The notes under the pieces were generated by a model. That model was not told where the DNA came from, searched no databases, and saw only the letters and a list, made by a program, of their open reading frames with translations. The position numbers and the translations under genes are program-made. From contig NZ_JAAZQK010000002.1 of the NCBI RefSeq assembly GCF_012275445.1, positions 310,001-374,000 of the forward strand: DNA of 64,000 bases, given 5' to 3'. Each line of letters opens with the position of its first letter. Position 1 is the first letter of the stretch. This document shows, piece after piece, positions 51,255 through 61,574 of the stretch. Source of the stretch: Rhizobacter sp. SG703. Its GTDB lineage: Bacteria; Pseudomonadota; Gammaproteobacteria; Burkholderiales; Burkholderiaceae_C.

Positions 51255-52858
51255 CCTTGACTCCTCAACCTGAACCGCTGCAGCTTGCCCGTCTCGGTCC
51301 GCGGCAGCGCATCGCGAAACTCCACCGCCCGCGGGTACTTGTACGGCGCGATCGCCTGCTTGGTGAAATCCTGCAGCGCCTTCGCCATCGCCGCATCGCC
51401 GGCGTGCCCCGCACGCAGCACGACGAAGGCCTTGACGACCTGGCCACGCTCGTCGTCGGGCACGCCGACCACGCCGCATTCGGCCACTGCCGGGTGCAGC
51501 AGCAAGGCCGCCTCCACCTCCGGCCCGGCGATGTTGTAGCCGCCCGAGATGATCATGTCGTCGGTGCGCGCCTGGTAGACGAAGTAGCCGTCCTCGGTCT
51601 GCAGGTAGGCATCGCCGGTCAGGTTCCAGCCGCCGCTGACGTACTGGCGCTGGCGGTCGTCGGCCAGGTAGCGGCAGCCGGTCGGCCCCTTGATCGCGAG
51701 CCGCCCCACCTGCCCCGGCGGCAGCGGCCGGCCATCATCGTCGAGCACGCAGGCCCGGTAACCCGGCACCACCGTGCCGGTCGCGCCCGGCCGCGCATGC
51801 GCCTCGTCGTGCGAGATGAAGATGTGCAGCAGCTCGGTCGACCCGATGCCGTCGATGATCTCGATGCCGCTCGCGTCCTTCCACAGCTGTCGCGTCGCGG
51901 CCGGCAGCGCCTCGCCGGCCGACACGCACTGGCGCAGCGACGACAGGTCGTGCGTGGCCAGCTGGCCGGCCATCGCGCGGTACGCGGTCGGCGAGGTCAC
52001 CAGCGTGGTCGCGCGGTACCGTGCGATCGCGGCCGGCAGCGCATCGGGCGCAGGCCGCTCGACCAGCACCGTCGACGCGCCGACCGACAGCGGGAACAGC
52101 AGCAGCCCGCCCAACCCGAAGGTGAACGCAAGCGGCGGGCTGCCGATGAACACATCGTCGGCGGTCGGCCGCAGCACGTGGCGCGGCCAGCAGGCGCAGG
52201 CGGCCATCACGTCGCGGTGGAAATGCAGCGTCGCCTTCGGCGCGCCGGTCGTGCCGGAGGTGAAGGCCATCAGGCAGGTGTCGTCGGCCGCGGTGCGCAC
52301 GGCGTCGAATTGCGCCGGCTTGCCCGCCGCGCGCGCCTCGAGCCCGCCGTCGCGCTCGGTCATGAAATGCAGCACGTGCACGAGCGTCGGGCACTGCGGG
52401 CCGGCCAGCGCGAGCTCGTCGGCCAGCCGGATGTCGCACAGCGCATGGCTGATCTCGGCCTTGTGGACGATCTGCACCAGCTCCTTCGCGCGCAGCAGCG
52501 GCATGCTGCCGACCGCGATGCCGCCCGCCTTCACGACGCCGAACCAGCAGGCAGCCAGCATTGGCGAGTTCGGGCCGCGCAGCAGCACGCGGTTGCCGGG
52601 CACGAGGCCGAGGTCCTCGACCAGTACGCGGCCGATGCGGTTGGCCTGGGCCTGCAGGTCGGCATAGGTCCAGCGCACACCCTGGCCCTGCACACAAAGC
52701 CGATCGCCGTGGCCCTCGTCGACCCAGCGGTCCAACAACTCGTGCGCGCAGTTCAGCTCGGCCGGGAACTGCAGCTCCGGCAGGTCGAACACCAGCTCGG
52801 GCCACTGGTCGGGCGGCGGCAGGTGGTCGCGGGCGAAGGTGTCGACGTGCGCGGTCAT
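51251..52858 (-). CDS. 2-aminobenzoate-CoA ligase
   Basis: A 535-residue acyl-adenylating enzyme of the benzoate-CoA ligase branch: MAFTSGTTGAPKATLHFHRDVMA (P-loop-like motif), SPPLAFTFGLGG, IDGIGSTELLHIFISH, WNLTGDAYLQTEDGYFVYQARTDDMIISGGYNIAGPEVE and RTETGKLQRFRL (catalytic Lys). Specificity for anthranilate is inferred from the adjoining 2-aminobenzoyl-CoA monooxygenase/reductase. It starts immediately after the acyl-CoA dehydrogenase stop. Confidence 0.9.
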   Translation of the reverse strand: MTAHVDTFARDHLPPPDQWPELVFDLPELQFPAELNCAHELLDRWVDEGHGDRLCVQGQGVRWTYADLQAQANRIGRVLVEDLGLVPGNRVLLRGPNSPMLAACWFGVVKAGGIAVGSMPLLRAKELVQIVHKAEISHALCDIRLADELALAGPQCPTLVHVLHFMTERDGGLEARAAGKPAQFDAVRTAADDTCLMAFTSGTTGAPKATLHFHRDVMAACACWPRHVLRPTADDVFIGSPPLAFTFGLGGLLLFPLSVGASTVLVERPAPDALPAAIARYRATTLVTSPTAYRAMAGQLATHDLSSLRQCVSAGEALPAATRQLWKDASGIEIIDGIGSTELLHIFISHDEAHARPGATGTVVPGYRACVLDDDGRPLPPGQVGRLAIKGPTGCRYLADDRQRQYVSGGWNLTGDAYLQTEDGYFVYQARTDDMIISGGYNIAGPEVEAALLLHPAVAECGVVGVPDDERGQVVKAFVVLRAGHAGDAAMAKALQDFTKQAIAPYKYPRAVEFRDALPRTETGKLQRFRLRSQG

Positions 52859-54001
52859 TCAGGCCCCTTTCAACAGCTCGCGGGCGATGATCAGTTGCTG
52901 GACTTCGGTCGCGCCTTCGTAGATGCGCAGCGCACGGATCTCGCGGTACAGCGTCTCCACCGTGTTGCCGCTGACGACGCCGGCGCCGCCCCACAGCTGC
53001 ACCGCGGCATCGATCACCTGCTGCGCGCCCTCGGTGGCGGCCAGCTTGGCCATCGCGGCCTCGCGCGTCACGTTGCGGCCCTGGTCGCGCTGCCACGCGG
53101 CGCGGTAGGTCAGCAGTGCCGCGCTGTCGACGGTGGTCGCCATCTGCGCGAGCTTCGCCTGCGTGATCTGAAAGTCGGCCAGCGTCTGGCCGAACATCCG
53201 GCGGGTCGTCGCGCGCTGCAGCGCCTCGTCGAGCGCGCGCCGCGCGAAGCCGAGCGCGGCCGCCGCGACCGAGGTGCGGAAGATGTCCAGCGTGCGCATC
53301 GCGAGCTTGAAGCCCTGCCCCGCGTCGCCGAGCCGCTGCGTCTTCGGCACGCGGCAGCCGCTGAAGCGCAGCCGCGCGAGCGGGTGCGGCGCGATCAGGT
53401 CGATGCGCTCGGCGACCTGCAGGCCCGGCGTGTCGGCATCGACGATCAGCGCGGTGATGCCGCGCGCGCCGGGTGCCTCGCCGGTGCGCACGAACAGCAC
53501 GTAGAAATCGGCGATGCCGCCGTTCGAGATCCAGGTCTTCTCGCCGTCGATCACGTAGGCATCGCCGTCGTCGCGCGCCGCGCAGGCCAGCGCGGCCACG
53601 TCGGAGCCGGCCTCGGGTTCGGACAGCGCGAACGCCGCGATGGCGTCGCCGCGGGCCACCCGCGGCAGGTAGCGCTCGCGCTGCGCGGCGGTGCCGTCGA
53701 GCGAGATCGCGCCCGAGCCAAGGCCTTGCATCGCGAATGCGAAATCGGCCAGGCCGTGGTGGCGCGCCAGCGTTTCGCGCAGCAGGCAGATCGCGCGGGT
53801 GTCGATCGCGTCGCCGGGTTTTTCGGCGATGGCATGGCGCAACCAGCCGGCGTCGCCGAGCTGCTTCACCAGGCGGCGGCAGGTGGCGTCGACGTCGTCG
53901 TGCGGCACGTCGGCGAGGTGCTCGGCGCACCAGCGCGCGAGGTCCCGTTCCAGTGCGACATGCCGCGGTTCGAAGAACGGCCAGTCGAGGTGGGCCGCCA
54001 T
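52859..54001 (-). CDS. Acyl-CoA dehydrogenase
   Basis: A 380-residue flavoprotein with [16 protein letters not shown] and [18 protein letters not shown] (FAD/substrate signature 1) and [42 protein letters not shown] (signature 2 with catalytic Glu region). It probably oxidises a ring-derived alicyclic acyl-CoA in anthranilate breakdown. One nucleotide separates it from the enoyl-CoA hydratase gene. Confidence 0.93.
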   Translation of the reverse strand: MAAHLDWPFFEPRHVALERDLARWCAEHLADVPHDDVDATCRRLVKQLGDAGWLRHAIAEKPGDAIDTRAICLLRETLARHHGLADFAFAMQGLGSGAISLDGTAAQRERYLPRVARGDAIAAFALSEPEAGSDVAALACAARDDGDAYVIDGEKTWISNGGIADFYVLFVRTGEAPGARGITALIVDADTPGLQVAERIDLIAPHPLARLRFSGCRVPKTQRLGDAGQGFKLAMRTLDIFRTSVAAAALGFARRALDEALQRATTRRMFGQTLADFQITQAKLAQMATTVDSAALLTYRAAWQRDQGRNVTREAAMAKLAATEGAQQVIDAAVQLWGGAGVVSGNTVETLYREIRALRIYEGATEVQQLIIARELLKGA

Positions 54002-54002
54002 C

Positions 54003-54854
54003 TCAGTCCCCTTCGAAAATGGGGCGGGCCTTCGCGGCGAAGGCCTCGTAGGCCCGGTGGAAGTCCTGCGTCATCATGCAGATCGCCTGCGCCTGCGCTT
54101 CGGATTCGATCGCCTCGTCGACGCCCATCGCCCATTCCTGGTGCAGCATGCGCTTCGTCATCGCATGCGCAAAGCCCGGGCCGGCGGCGATCTCGGTGGC
54201 CCAGGCGAGCGCGTCGGCCTGCAGCGCCGCCGGTTCGCTGACCCGGTTCAGGAAGCCCCATTGCAGCGCCTCGTCGCCGCCCAGCGAGCGGCCGGTGTAC
54301 AGCAGCTCCGACGCCCGCCCCTGCCCGACGATGCGCGGCAGCAGCGCGCAGGCGCCCATGTCGCAGCCGGCCAGCCCGACGCGCGAGAACAGGAAGGCCG
54401 TCTTGCTGCGCGAGGTGCCGACGCGCAGGTCGGACGCCATCGCGACGATCGAGCCGGCCCCGGCGCAGACCCCGTCGATCGCCGACACGATCGGCTGCGG
54501 ACAGGCGCGCATCGCCTTCACGAAATCGCCGGTCATGCGGGTGAAGGCCAGCAGGTCGGGCATCGTCATCTTCGTCAGCGGGCCGATGATCTCGTGCACG
54601 TCGCCGCCGGAGCAGAAGTTCTCGCCGGCGCCCTGCACCACGATCGCCCGCACCTCGTCGACCTGTGCGAGCGTGCGGAACAGGTCGCGCAGCTCGGCAT
54701 ACGAGTCGAAGGTCAGCGGGTTCTTGCGCTCCGGCCGGTTCAGCGTGATCACGCCGACGCGGCCGTGCAGCGCCCAGCCGACGTGCCGCGGCGCGATCGC
54801 GGCCGCGCCCTGGCGGTTGCCGGCCGCGAGGTGGGAATCCATCGCACGCGTCAT
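54003..54854 (-). CDS. Enoyl-CoA hydratase/isomerase-family protein
   Basis: A 283-residue crotonase-fold enzyme: [40 protein letters not shown] (oxyanion hole), [23 protein letters not shown] and a family-type C-terminus. It likely hydrates or opens an unsaturated ring acyl-CoA in the 2-aminobenzoyl-CoA route. GGAGAG supports the ATG at 54854, which overlaps the marR stop. Confidence 0.92.
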   Translation of the reverse strand: MTRAMDSHLAAGNRQGAAAIAPRHVGWALHGRVGVITLNRPERKNPLTFDSYAELRDLFRTLAQVDEVRAIVVQGAGENFCSGGDVHEIIGPLTKMTMPDLLAFTRMTGDFVKAMRACPQPIVSAIDGVCAGAGSIVAMASDLRVGTSRSKTAFLFSRVGLAGCDMGACALLPRIVGQGRASELLYTGRSLGGDEALQWGFLNRVSEPAALQADALAWATEIAAGPGFAHAMTKRMLHQEWAMGVDEAIESEAQAQAICMMTQDFHRAYEAFAAKARPIFEGD

Positions 54855-55426
54855 GACGTTCTCTCCTTCGTTCGGGTCTTCTTCGGCGGTCTGGCGGGCA
54901 GCGCATGGTCGACGCCGGCAAGGTGGCGCTTCAGCACCGAGAGCAGGTCCTGCACCTGCGTCTTCTCGTCGGCCGACCAGCCGGCGAACAGCTCGACGAC
55001 CCACTGCTCGTGCGTGGCCGCCATGCGCCGGAACTGGCGCCGGCCGGCCGGTGTCAGCTGCACCGCGAACGCACGCCGGTCGCCCGGCTGCGGCGCGCGG
55101 CGCACCAAGCCTTCGGCTTCGAGCTGGTCGGTGATGCCGGTCACGTTGCCGCCGGTCACCATCAGGCGCTGCGACAGCTCGCCCATCGTCAACCCGGCCG
55201 GCTCGCGCTCCAGCTGCGCCAGCAGGTCGAAGCGCGGCAGCGTGGTCGCGAACTCGCTGCGCAGCCGGTTGCGCACCACCGCTTCGATGCGGTTGGTGCA
55301 CGACAGCAGGCGCAGCCACAGCTTCAGCGCCTGGTGGTGGTCGTCGACCAGGCGCGATTCGAGATCGCTGACTTCAGCCGGCTCGCTGCCGCCGTCGAGG
55401 GGGGATGAGGACGACGCAGCGGCCAT
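54851..55426 (-). CDS. MarR-family transcriptional regulator
   Basis: A 191-residue winged-helix regulator: [88 protein letters not shown]. An extra N-terminal 30 residues are Ser/Gly-rich. It sits within the operon, overlapping the dehydrogenase and hydratase genes. The GCTTGA-N11-TCAAGC site at 58711-58733 is a candidate operator. A CoA-thioester ligand is likely by analogy with regulators of aromatic CoA pathways. Confidence 0.92.
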   Translation of the reverse strand: MAAASSSSPLDGGSEPAEVSDLESRLVDDHHQALKLWLRLLSCTNRIEAVVRNRLRSEFATTLPRFDLLAQLEREPAGLTMGELSQRLMVTGGNVTGITDQLEAEGLVRRAPQPGDRRAFAVQLTPAGRRQFRRMAATHEQWVVELFAGWSADEKTQVQDLLSVLKRHLAGVDHALPARPPKKTRTKERTS

Positions 55427-56283
55427 CACATCACCTCCCCGCCGGCCACCGCGATCGCCTGGCCGGTGATGCTGGACGATTCGCGCCGGCACAGCCACAG
55501 CACGGCCTGCGCGACCTCGCCGGGCCGCACCAGGCGGCCCTGCGGGTTCGCCGCGGCGAGCGCATCGCGGGCTTCATCGGGGCTGCGCTGCGTCTTGCTC
55601 GCGATCTGCTCGACCGCGCGGGCGACGATGTCGGTGTCGGTGTAGCCGGGGCAGACGGCGTTGACGGTGATGCCCTTGCGCGCGACTTCGAGCGCGAGCG
55701 CGCGGGTCAGGCCGAGCACGCCGTGCTTCGCGGCGCAGTAGGCGGCGACGTAGGCATAGCCTTTCAGCGCCGCGGTGCTCGCGATGTTGACGATGCGGCC
55801 GAAGCCGCGTTCGGTCATGCCGGGCAGCACCTGCTGCGTGCACAGGAAGCTGCCGGTCAGGTTGACCTGCAGCAGGCGGTTCCACTGGTCGAGCGTGGTG
55901 CGCGCGAACGGCTGGCTCTCGACCTGGCCGGCGTTGTTGATCAGGATGTCGACCGGGCCAACGGATTGGAAGGCGCGTTCGACGCTGCTCGGGTCCGTGA
56001 CGTCGACGGGGCACACGTGAATCGCCGGCAGGGCTTCGACAGGCTCAGCCCGGACGGGAGTCCCGCCGTTCGAAACCCCTTCTTCCCCGTTCGCCCTGAG
56101 CTTGTCGAAGGGTCGGGCTGAGCCCGTCGAAGCCCTCGCCGCCAAGCGCTCACGCGCCTGCAACAACCGAGCCTCGCTGCGCCCCATCAGCGTGACGCTC
56201 GCCCCCTCGCGCCACAACGCCGCCGCAATCGCCTCGCCGATCCCGCTGCCGCCGCCCGTCACCACCGCATGCAAGCCGTTCAT
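55426..56283 (-). CDS. Short-chain dehydrogenase carrying an in-frame repeat insertion
   Basis: A 285-residue [11 protein letters not shown] (9-16), NNAG (116-119), S169 and YCAAK (Y182/K186). It resembles 3-hydroxyacyl-CoA dehydrogenases/acetoacetyl-CoA reductases, fitting beta-oxidation of the ring product. Residues about 51-85 ([16 protein letters not shown], then a spacer and PVRAEPVEA) are encoded by a dispersed palindromic repeat and have no place in the SDR fold; they sit in the loop before beta-strand 3. The frame stays open and the catalytic motifs are intact, so the gene may still work. Its stop overlaps the marR start by one base. Confidence 0.9.
   Translation of the reverse strand: MNGLHAVVTGGGSGIGEAIAAALWREGASVTLMGRSEARLLQARERLAARASTGSARPFDKLRANGEEGVSNGGTPVRAEPVEALPAIHVCPVDVTDPSSVERAFQSVGPVDILINNAGQVESQPFARTTLDQWNRLLQVNLTGSFLCTQQVLPGMTERGFGRIVNIASTAALKGYAYVAAYCAAKHGVLGLTRALALEVARKGITVNAVCPGYTDTDIVARAVEQIASKTQRSPDEARDALAAANPQGRLVRPGEVAQAVLWLCRRESSSITGQAIAVAGGEVM
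56031..56135. repeat. Dispersed palindromic repeat inserted in the dehydrogenase gene
   Basis: Three copies of a CTTCGAC-ngGCTCAG motif lie here: GGGCTTCGACAGGCTCAGCC at 56031, the reverse-oriented CCTGAGCTTGTCGAAGG at about 56095-56111, and GGCTGAGCCCGTCGAAGCCC at 56116-56135. The outer two form a near-perfect inverted pair. The repeat type is known from many proteobacterial genomes, where it yields [15 protein letters not shown]-like peptides when it enters genes. This is the only copy I found in the window. Confidence 0.85.
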
Positions 56284-56288
56284 CGCGC

Positions 56289-58655
56289 TCACACCCCCTG
56301 CGCCAGGTTCGCCTGCTCTTGCGCCGACAGCCCGGCCGTCTGCGCCGCCATCGCGCGCTCGCGCTCCAGGTTGCGCTCCAGCTGCGACTTGCCCGACAGG
56401 TACTGCCGCGGCCAATCGGCGCCGACACCGTTGACATGGCCGATCTTCGCGGCTTCCAGCAGCGTCCACGCCGGGTTCGCGAGGTGCGGCCGCGCGATCG
56501 CGCACAGGTCGGCACGGCCGGCCGCGATGATGCCGTTCACATGGTCGGCCTCGAAGATCGCGCCGACCGCCATCGTCGCGATGCCGACCTCGTTGCGGAT
56601 CGCCTCGGCGAACGGCGTCTGGTACATGCGCCCGTACACCGGCCGCTGCTGCGGGCTGACCTGCCCCGACGACACGTCGACCAGGTCCGCCCCCGCTGCC
56701 TTGAAGGCCCGCGCGATGACCACCGCATCGTCCGGCGTGTTGCCGCCCGGCACCCAGTCGTGCGCCGAGATGCGCACCGATAGCGGCTTGTCGGCCGGCC
56801 AGGCCGCGCGCATCGCCACCAGCACCTCCAGCGGGTAGCGCAGCCGGTTCGCCAACTCCCCGCCGTACACGTCGGTGCGCTGGTTCGTCAGCGGCGACAG
56901 GAACGACGACAGCAGGTAGCCGTGCGCGCAATGCAGTTCGAGCCAGTCGAATCCGGCCTGCGCGGCGCGCTTCGTCGCGGCGACGAAATCGGCGGTGACG
57001 CGGTCCATGTCGGCGCGCGTCATCGCCTGCGACCAGGCGCTGACACCGTCGAGGTACTGCTGCGGCGAGGCCGAGACCAGCGGCCAATTGCCTTCCGCCA
57101 ACGGCAGGTCTTCGCCATCCCACGGTGCGCGCGTCGAGCCCTTCGCGCCGGCATGGCCCAGCTGCATCGCGATCTTCGCGCTGCTGCCCTGGTGCACGAA
57201 ATCGACGATGCGCTTCCACGCCGCCATCTGCGCATCGGTGTAAAGCCCCGGGCAGCCCGGCGTGATGCGCGCGTCGGGCGAGGTGCAGGTCATCTCGGCG
57301 AACACCAGCCCCGCCCCGCCCAGCGCCCGCGCGCCCAGGTGCACCAGGTGGTGGTCGCCCGGCACGCCGTCGACCGCGCTGTACTGCGCCATCGGCGAGA
57401 CGACGACGCGGTTCTTCAGCGTCACGCCGCGCAGCGTGAACGGCGTGAACATCGGCGGCACCGCATGCGTGCCGTCGAGGCCGGCGCGCGCAGCCAGCCA
57501 CTGCTCGTAGCCGCCGACGTAGTCCGCATCGCGCAGCCGCAGGTTCTCGTGCGAGATGCGCTGCGAACGCGTCAGCAGCGAATAGGCGAACTGCGGCGCG
57601 TCGAGACGCGCATGGCGCTCGACGTTCTCGAACCATTCGGTCGAATTGCGCGCCGCGTTCTGGATCTTCAGCACCTCGATGCTGCGCTGCGACTCGTAGG
57701 CCGACAGCGCCTGGTCGAGCGCACCCGGATGGGCGCCGATCGCGGCGGCCAAGTCGATCGCGTCCTCGAGCGCGAGCTTGGTGCCCGAGCCGATCGAGAA
57801 ATGCGCGGTGTGCGCCGCGTCGCCCATCAGCACGACCGGGGCGCGGCCGTACCGGCCGCCTTGCCAATGAACCCAGCGCTTGCACACCACCCGCGGAAAG
57901 CGGATCCACTGCGCCGAGCCGCGCAGGTGCGCCGCGTTCGACATCAGCGCATGGCCGTCGAGCAGCTTCGCGAACAGCGTCTCGCAGAACGCGATGCTCT
58001 CTTCCTTGCCCATGTCGGCCAGCCCGGCGGCGCGCCACACCGGCTCGGGCGCCTCGACGATGAAGGTCGAGGTGTCGGCATCGAATCGGTAGGCGTGCAC
58101 CTGGAACCAACCCCATTCGGTGCGCTCGAACGCGAACGTGAACGCATCGAAACGCCGGTGCGTGCCGAGCCACACGAAGCGGCACAGCCGGGTGTCGACA
58201 TCGGGCTCGAAGGTGGCGGCGTAGCGGCTGCGGATGCGGCTGTTCAGCCCGTCGCAGGCGATCACCAGGTCGGCGTCGAGCGCGGTGTCGTCGGTGCAGT
58301 CGGTCTCGAAGCGCAGCCTCACGCCTTCTTCGGTGCAGCGGTCTTGCAGGATGTTCAGCAGCTGGCGCCGGCCGATGCCGCAGAAGCCGTGGCCGGACGA
58401 GCGGATCACCTCGCCCTTGAAATGCACCTCGACGTCGTCCCAGTGGTTGAACGCGTCGAGGATCTGCGCCGCGCTGCGCGGGTCGGTGCGCTGCACCGCG
58501 CCCAGCGTCTGGTCGGAGAACACCACGCCCCAGCCGAAGGTGTCGTCGGCGCGGTTGCGCTCGAACACCGTGACATCGTGCGACGGGTCCTGCTTCTTCA
58601 TCAGCAGCGCGAAGTACAGGCCCGCCGGGCCGCCGCCGATGCAGGCGATGCGCAT
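56289..58655 (-). CDS. 2-aminobenzoyl-CoA monooxygenase/reductase (salicylyl-CoA 5-hydroxylase family)
   Basis: A 788-residue two-domain flavoprotein. The N-terminal half is a PHBH-type monooxygenase ([19 protein letters not shown], then [26 protein letters not shown]). The C-terminal half, from about 395, is an old-yellow-enzyme reductase ([60 protein letters not shown]). In Azoarcus this enzyme turns 2-aminobenzoyl-CoA into 2-amino-5-oxocyclohex-1-enecarbonyl-CoA, dearomatising the ring. First gene of the leftward operon; the ATG at 58655 gives the canonical FAD motif at residue 7. Confidence 0.94.
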   Translation of the reverse strand: MRIACIGGGPAGLYFALLMKKQDPSHDVTVFERNRADDTFGWGVVFSDQTLGAVQRTDPRSAAQILDAFNHWDDVEVHFKGEVIRSSGHGFCGIGRRQLLNILQDRCTEEGVRLRFETDCTDDTALDADLVIACDGLNSRIRSRYAATFEPDVDTRLCRFVWLGTHRRFDAFTFAFERTEWGWFQVHAYRFDADTSTFIVEAPEPVWRAAGLADMGKEESIAFCETLFAKLLDGHALMSNAAHLRGSAQWIRFPRVVCKRWVHWQGGRYGRAPVVLMGDAAHTAHFSIGSGTKLALEDAIDLAAAIGAHPGALDQALSAYESQRSIEVLKIQNAARNSTEWFENVERHARLDAPQFAYSLLTRSQRISHENLRLRDADYVGGYEQWLAARAGLDGTHAVPPMFTPFTLRGVTLKNRVVVSPMAQYSAVDGVPGDHHLVHLGARALGGAGLVFAEMTCTSPDARITPGCPGLYTDAQMAAWKRIVDFVHQGSSAKIAMQLGHAGAKGSTRAPWDGEDLPLAEGNWPLVSASPQQYLDGVSAWSQAMTRADMDRVTADFVAATKRAAQAGFDWLELHCAHGYLLSSFLSPLTNQRTDVYGGELANRLRYPLEVLVAMRAAWPADKPLSVRISAHDWVPGGNTPDDAVVIARAFKAAGADLVDVSSGQVSPQQRPVYGRMYQTPFAEAIRNEVGIATMAVGAIFEADHVNGIIAAGRADLCAIARPHLANPAWTLLEAAKIGHVNGVGADWPRQYLSGKSQLERNLERERAMAAQTAGLSAQEQANLAQGV

Positions 58656-58702
58656 GTTGTGTGAGCTCCGGGGCGCCGCGGCGGGGATCGCCGCGCTTCC
58701 GC

Positions 58703-58733
58703 AATTTAGGGCTTGATATTTCAGGTGTCAAGC
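58703..58733 (-). promoter_or_regulatory. Near-consensus promoter with overlapping inverted-repeat operator
   Basis: Read leftward, TTGACA (58726-58731), 17 nt, and TAAATT (58703-58708) form an almost ideal sigma-70 promoter for the 2-aminobenzoyl-CoA operon. The perfect inverted repeat GCTTGA-N11-TCAAGC (58711-58733) covers the -35 box and the whole spacer, where a repressor would block polymerase. The MarR protein in the operon is the obvious candidate. Confidence 0.75.
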
Positions 58734-58789
58734 ATCTTCGCGATGCGCCCCGCTGTCTGAAATAACCGACACCGCGACCCCGCCGGCGG

Positions 58790-58798
58790 TGCTACTGT
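58790..58798 (+). promoter_or_regulatory. Extended -10 promoter for the kyn operon
   Basis: TGCTACTGT fits an extended -10 element (TG-N-TANNNT). The last T is 7 nt before the GTG at 58805, so transcription would start at or next to the start codon. No good -35 box is seen. Confidence 0.45.
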
Positions 58799-58804
58799 GC
58801 GGCC

Positions 58805-59428
58805 GTGAAAAAAATCTGGGACATCTCTCCACCGATCGCGCCCGACTCGCCGCTGTTCCCCGGCGACGAGGCGTATTCGCAGGCCTGGACCGCGCGCATC
58901 GGTCCGGGCTGCCCGGTCAACCTGAGCGCGATCACGATGTCGCCGCACATCGGCGCGCATGCCGATGCGCCGCTTCACTACGGCGACGACGCGCCGGCGA
59001 TCGGCGCGGTCGACCTCGGCCCGTACCTCGGCCGCTGCCGCGTGATCCATGCGATCGGCATCGGCCCGCTGGTGCGGCCGGAGCACCTGGCGCCGTTCGC
59101 CGCCAACCTGCCGCCGCGCGTGCTGGTGCGCAGCGTGCTGAAGGCGCCGACCGCCTGGTCGCCCGATTTCACGTCGTTCGCGCCCGAGACCATCGTCTGG
59201 CTGGCCGACCGCGGCGTGCAGCTGGTGGGCATCGACAGCCAGTCGGTCGACCCGGCCGACAGCAAGACGCTGGACAGCCACCACCAGCTGCTGGCGCGCG
59301 ACCTGCGCGTACTGGAGAACCTGGTGCTCGACGACGTGCCGGCCGGCGACTACGAACTGATCGCGCTGCCGCTGAAGCTGATGCTGGCCTGCGCTTCGCC
59401 GGTGCGCGCGGTGCTCAGAGAACTCTGA
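58805..59428 (+). CDS. kynB: Kynurenine formamidase (GTG start, possibly leaderless)
   Basis: A 207-residue cyclase-fold arylformamidase: [21 protein letters not shown], the metal motif [15 protein letters not shown], and [19 protein letters not shown]. It hydrolyses N-formylkynurenine to kynurenine and formate. The start is GTG with no Shine-Dalgarno, and the -10 box sits 6 nt before it, suggesting a leaderless message. First gene of kynB-kynU-kynA. Confidence 0.95.
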   Translation: MKKIWDISPPIAPDSPLFPGDEAYSQAWTARIGPGCPVNLSAITMSPHIGAHADAPLHYGDDAPAIGAVDLGPYLGRCRVIHAIGIGPLVRPEHLAPFAANLPPRVLVRSVLKAPTAWSPDFTSFAPETIVWLADRGVQLVGIDSQSVDPADSKTLDSHHQLLARDLRVLENLVLDDVPAGDYELIALPLKLMLACASPVRAVLREL

Positions 59429-59439
59429 AAGACCTTCCG

Positions 59440-60726
59440 ATGACGACACGACACGACTGCCTGGGCCTCGACGCGCGTGACGAACTCGCGCCGCTGCGCG
59501 ACCTGTTCGACCTGCCCGACGGCACGATCTACCTCGACGGCAATTCGCTCGGCGCGTTGCCGCGCGCCACCGCGGTGCGCGTGCAGCAGGTGGCCGCCGC
59601 CGAATGGGGCCGCGACCTGATCAAGAGCTGGAACACCGCCGGCTGGATCGACCTGCCGCAGCGCATCGGCGACAAGATCGCGTTGCTGCTGGGCGCCGGG
59701 CCCGGCGAACTGATCGTCGCCGACTCGACCTCGGTGAACCTGTTCAAGGCGCTGTCGGCCGCGCTCGACCTGGCGCAGCGCGACACGCCGGGCCGCCAGC
59801 GCATCGTGTCGGAGCGCTTCAACTTCCCGACCGACCTGTACATCGCCGAAAGCCTCGCGCGGCAGCGCGGCTTCGAGCTGGTGCTGGCCGATGCCGACGA
59901 GATCCCGGCGCTGATCGACGACCGGCTCGCGGTGCTGATGCTGACGCATGTGAACTACCGCACCGGCCGCATGCACCGCATGGAAGAGACCAACCTCGCG
60001 GTGCATGCCGCCGGCGCGCTGGCGGTGTGGGACCTGGCGCATTCGGCCGGCGCGGTGCCGGTGAACCTGAAGGGCAGCGGCCCGCGCGCCGGCGCGGCCG
60101 ACTTCGCGGTCGGCTGCGGCTACAAGTACCTGAACGGCGGGCCCGGCGCGCCGGCCTTTGTGTGGATGCACCCGACGATCGCCGCCCGCATGGACGCCGA
60201 GCAGCTGTGGCAGCCGCTGTCGGGCTGGCTCGGCCATGCGGCGCCGTTCATGTTCACGCCCGACTACCACCCGGCCGCCGGCATCGCCCGGTTCGTCTGC
60301 GGCACGCCGCCGGTGCTGTCGCTGGCGGCGCTGGAATGCGGCGTCGACACGATGCTCGCGGCCGAGGCGCACGGCGGGCAGCCGGCGCTGCGCCGCAAGT
60401 CGATCGCGCTGACCGAGCTGTTCATCGCGCTGGTCGAAGCCCGCTGCGCCGGCCACGGCCTCGCGCTGCAGACGCCGCGCGATGCGGCGCAGCGCGGCAG
60501 CCAGGCGAGCTTCGCACGCGCCGACGGCGGCTACGCGATCATGCAGGCGCTGATCGCGCGCGGCGTGATCGGCGACTTCCGTGCGCCCGACCTGCTGCGC
60601 TTCGGCTTCACGCCGCTGTACACCCGCTTCGTCGACGTGTGGGACGCGGTGGAGCACCTGGCGCAGGTGCTGCAGACGGGCGAGTGGCAGCAGGCCCGGT
60701 TCAACCAGCGTGCGGCGGTGACATGA
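59440..60726 (+). CDS. kynU: Kynureninase
   Basis: A 428-residue PLP enzyme of aminotransferase fold: [82 protein letters not shown] and the PLP-lysine region [16 protein letters not shown]. It cleaves kynurenine to anthranilate and alanine. It starts 11 nt after kynB and overlaps kynA (ATGA). Confidence 0.96.
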   Translation: MTTRHDCLGLDARDELAPLRDLFDLPDGTIYLDGNSLGALPRATAVRVQQVAAAEWGRDLIKSWNTAGWIDLPQRIGDKIALLLGAGPGELIVADSTSVNLFKALSAALDLAQRDTPGRQRIVSERFNFPTDLYIAESLARQRGFELVLADADEIPALIDDRLAVLMLTHVNYRTGRMHRMEETNLAVHAAGALAVWDLAHSAGAVPVNLKGSGPRAGAADFAVGCGYKYLNGGPGAPAFVWMHPTIAARMDAEQLWQPLSGWLGHAAPFMFTPDYHPAAGIARFVCGTPPVLSLAALECGVDTMLAAEAHGGQPALRRKSIALTELFIALVEARCAGHGLALQTPRDAAQRGSQASFARADGGYAIMQALIARGVIGDFRAPDLLRFGFTPLYTRFVDVWDAVEHLAQVLQTGEWQQARFNQRAAVT

Positions 60727-61574
60727 GCGATTCGCATCGTTCCGGCGAAGACATCGTCCGCGAGGAAGGCGCGCAGCTCGATTTCTCGCGCGACATGAGT
60801 TATGGCGACTACCTGCACCTCGACGAACTGCTGACCGCGCAGCACCCGCTGTCGCCCGAGCACAACGAGATGCTGTTCATCGTGCAGCACCAGACCAGCG
60901 AGCTGTGGATGAAGCTGATGCTGCACGAGCTGGGGGCCGCGGTGCAGCGCATCGCGAACGACGACCTGGGCACCGCGTTCAAGATGCTGGCGCGCGTGAG
61001 CCGCATCATGGAGCAGCTGGTGCACGCCTGGGACGTGCTCGCGACGATGACGCCACCGGAGTATTCGGCGATCCGGCCCTACCTGAGCAACAGCAGCGGC
61101 TTCCAGAGCTGGCAGTACCGCTGCATCGAGTTCATGCTGGGCAACAAGAACGCCGCGATGCTGAAGCCGCATGCGCACACGCCGGAGATCCTGGCGCGCG
61201 TCGAGGCGGCGTACCGCGCGCCGTCGCTGTACGACGAAGCGCTGCGGCTGCTGGCGCGGCGCGGGCTGCCGGTGCCGGCCTCGCATGTGGAACGCGACTG
61301 GTCGCAGCCCTATGTGAGCGACGACGGCGTCGAGCAGGCGTGGCTGGTGGCGTATCGCGCACCGCAGCAGCACTGGGACTTGTACCAGCTGGGCGAGGAG
61401 CTCACTGACCTGGAAGATGCGTTCCGGCTCTGGCGCTTCCGCCATGTGACGACGGTCGAGCGGGTGATCGGCTTCAAGCGCGGCACCGGCGGCACCGGCG
61501 GCGTCAGCTACCTGCGCAAGATGCTCGACGTGGTGCTGTTCCCCGAGATCTGGAAGCTGCGCACGAGCCTGTGA
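60723..61574 (+). CDS. kynA: Tryptophan 2,3-dioxygenase
   Basis: A 283-residue heme dioxygenase: [71 protein letters not shown], and [32 protein letters not shown] (heme His in RFRH). It opens tryptophan to N-formylkynurenine, the first step of the pathway. Translationally coupled to kynU. Confidence 0.97.
   Translation: MSDSHRSGEDIVREEGAQLDFSRDMSYGDYLHLDELLTAQHPLSPEHNEMLFIVQHQTSELWMKLMLHELGAAVQRIANDDLGTAFKMLARVSRIMEQLVHAWDVLATMTPPEYSAIRPYLSNSSGFQSWQYRCIEFMLGNKNAAMLKPHAHTPEILARVEAAYRAPSLYDEALRLLARRGLPVPASHVERDWSQPYVSDDGVEQAWLVAYRAPQQHWDLYQLGEELTDLEDAFRLWRFRHVTTVERVIGFKRGTGGTGGVSYLRKMLDVVLFPEIWKLRTSL

Noticed and set aside
51146-54241. A 1,031-codon plus-strand frame opposite the ligase and dehydrogenase genes
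   Set aside because: No domains and antisense-type composition; the minus strand encodes complete enzymes with overlapping starts and stops.
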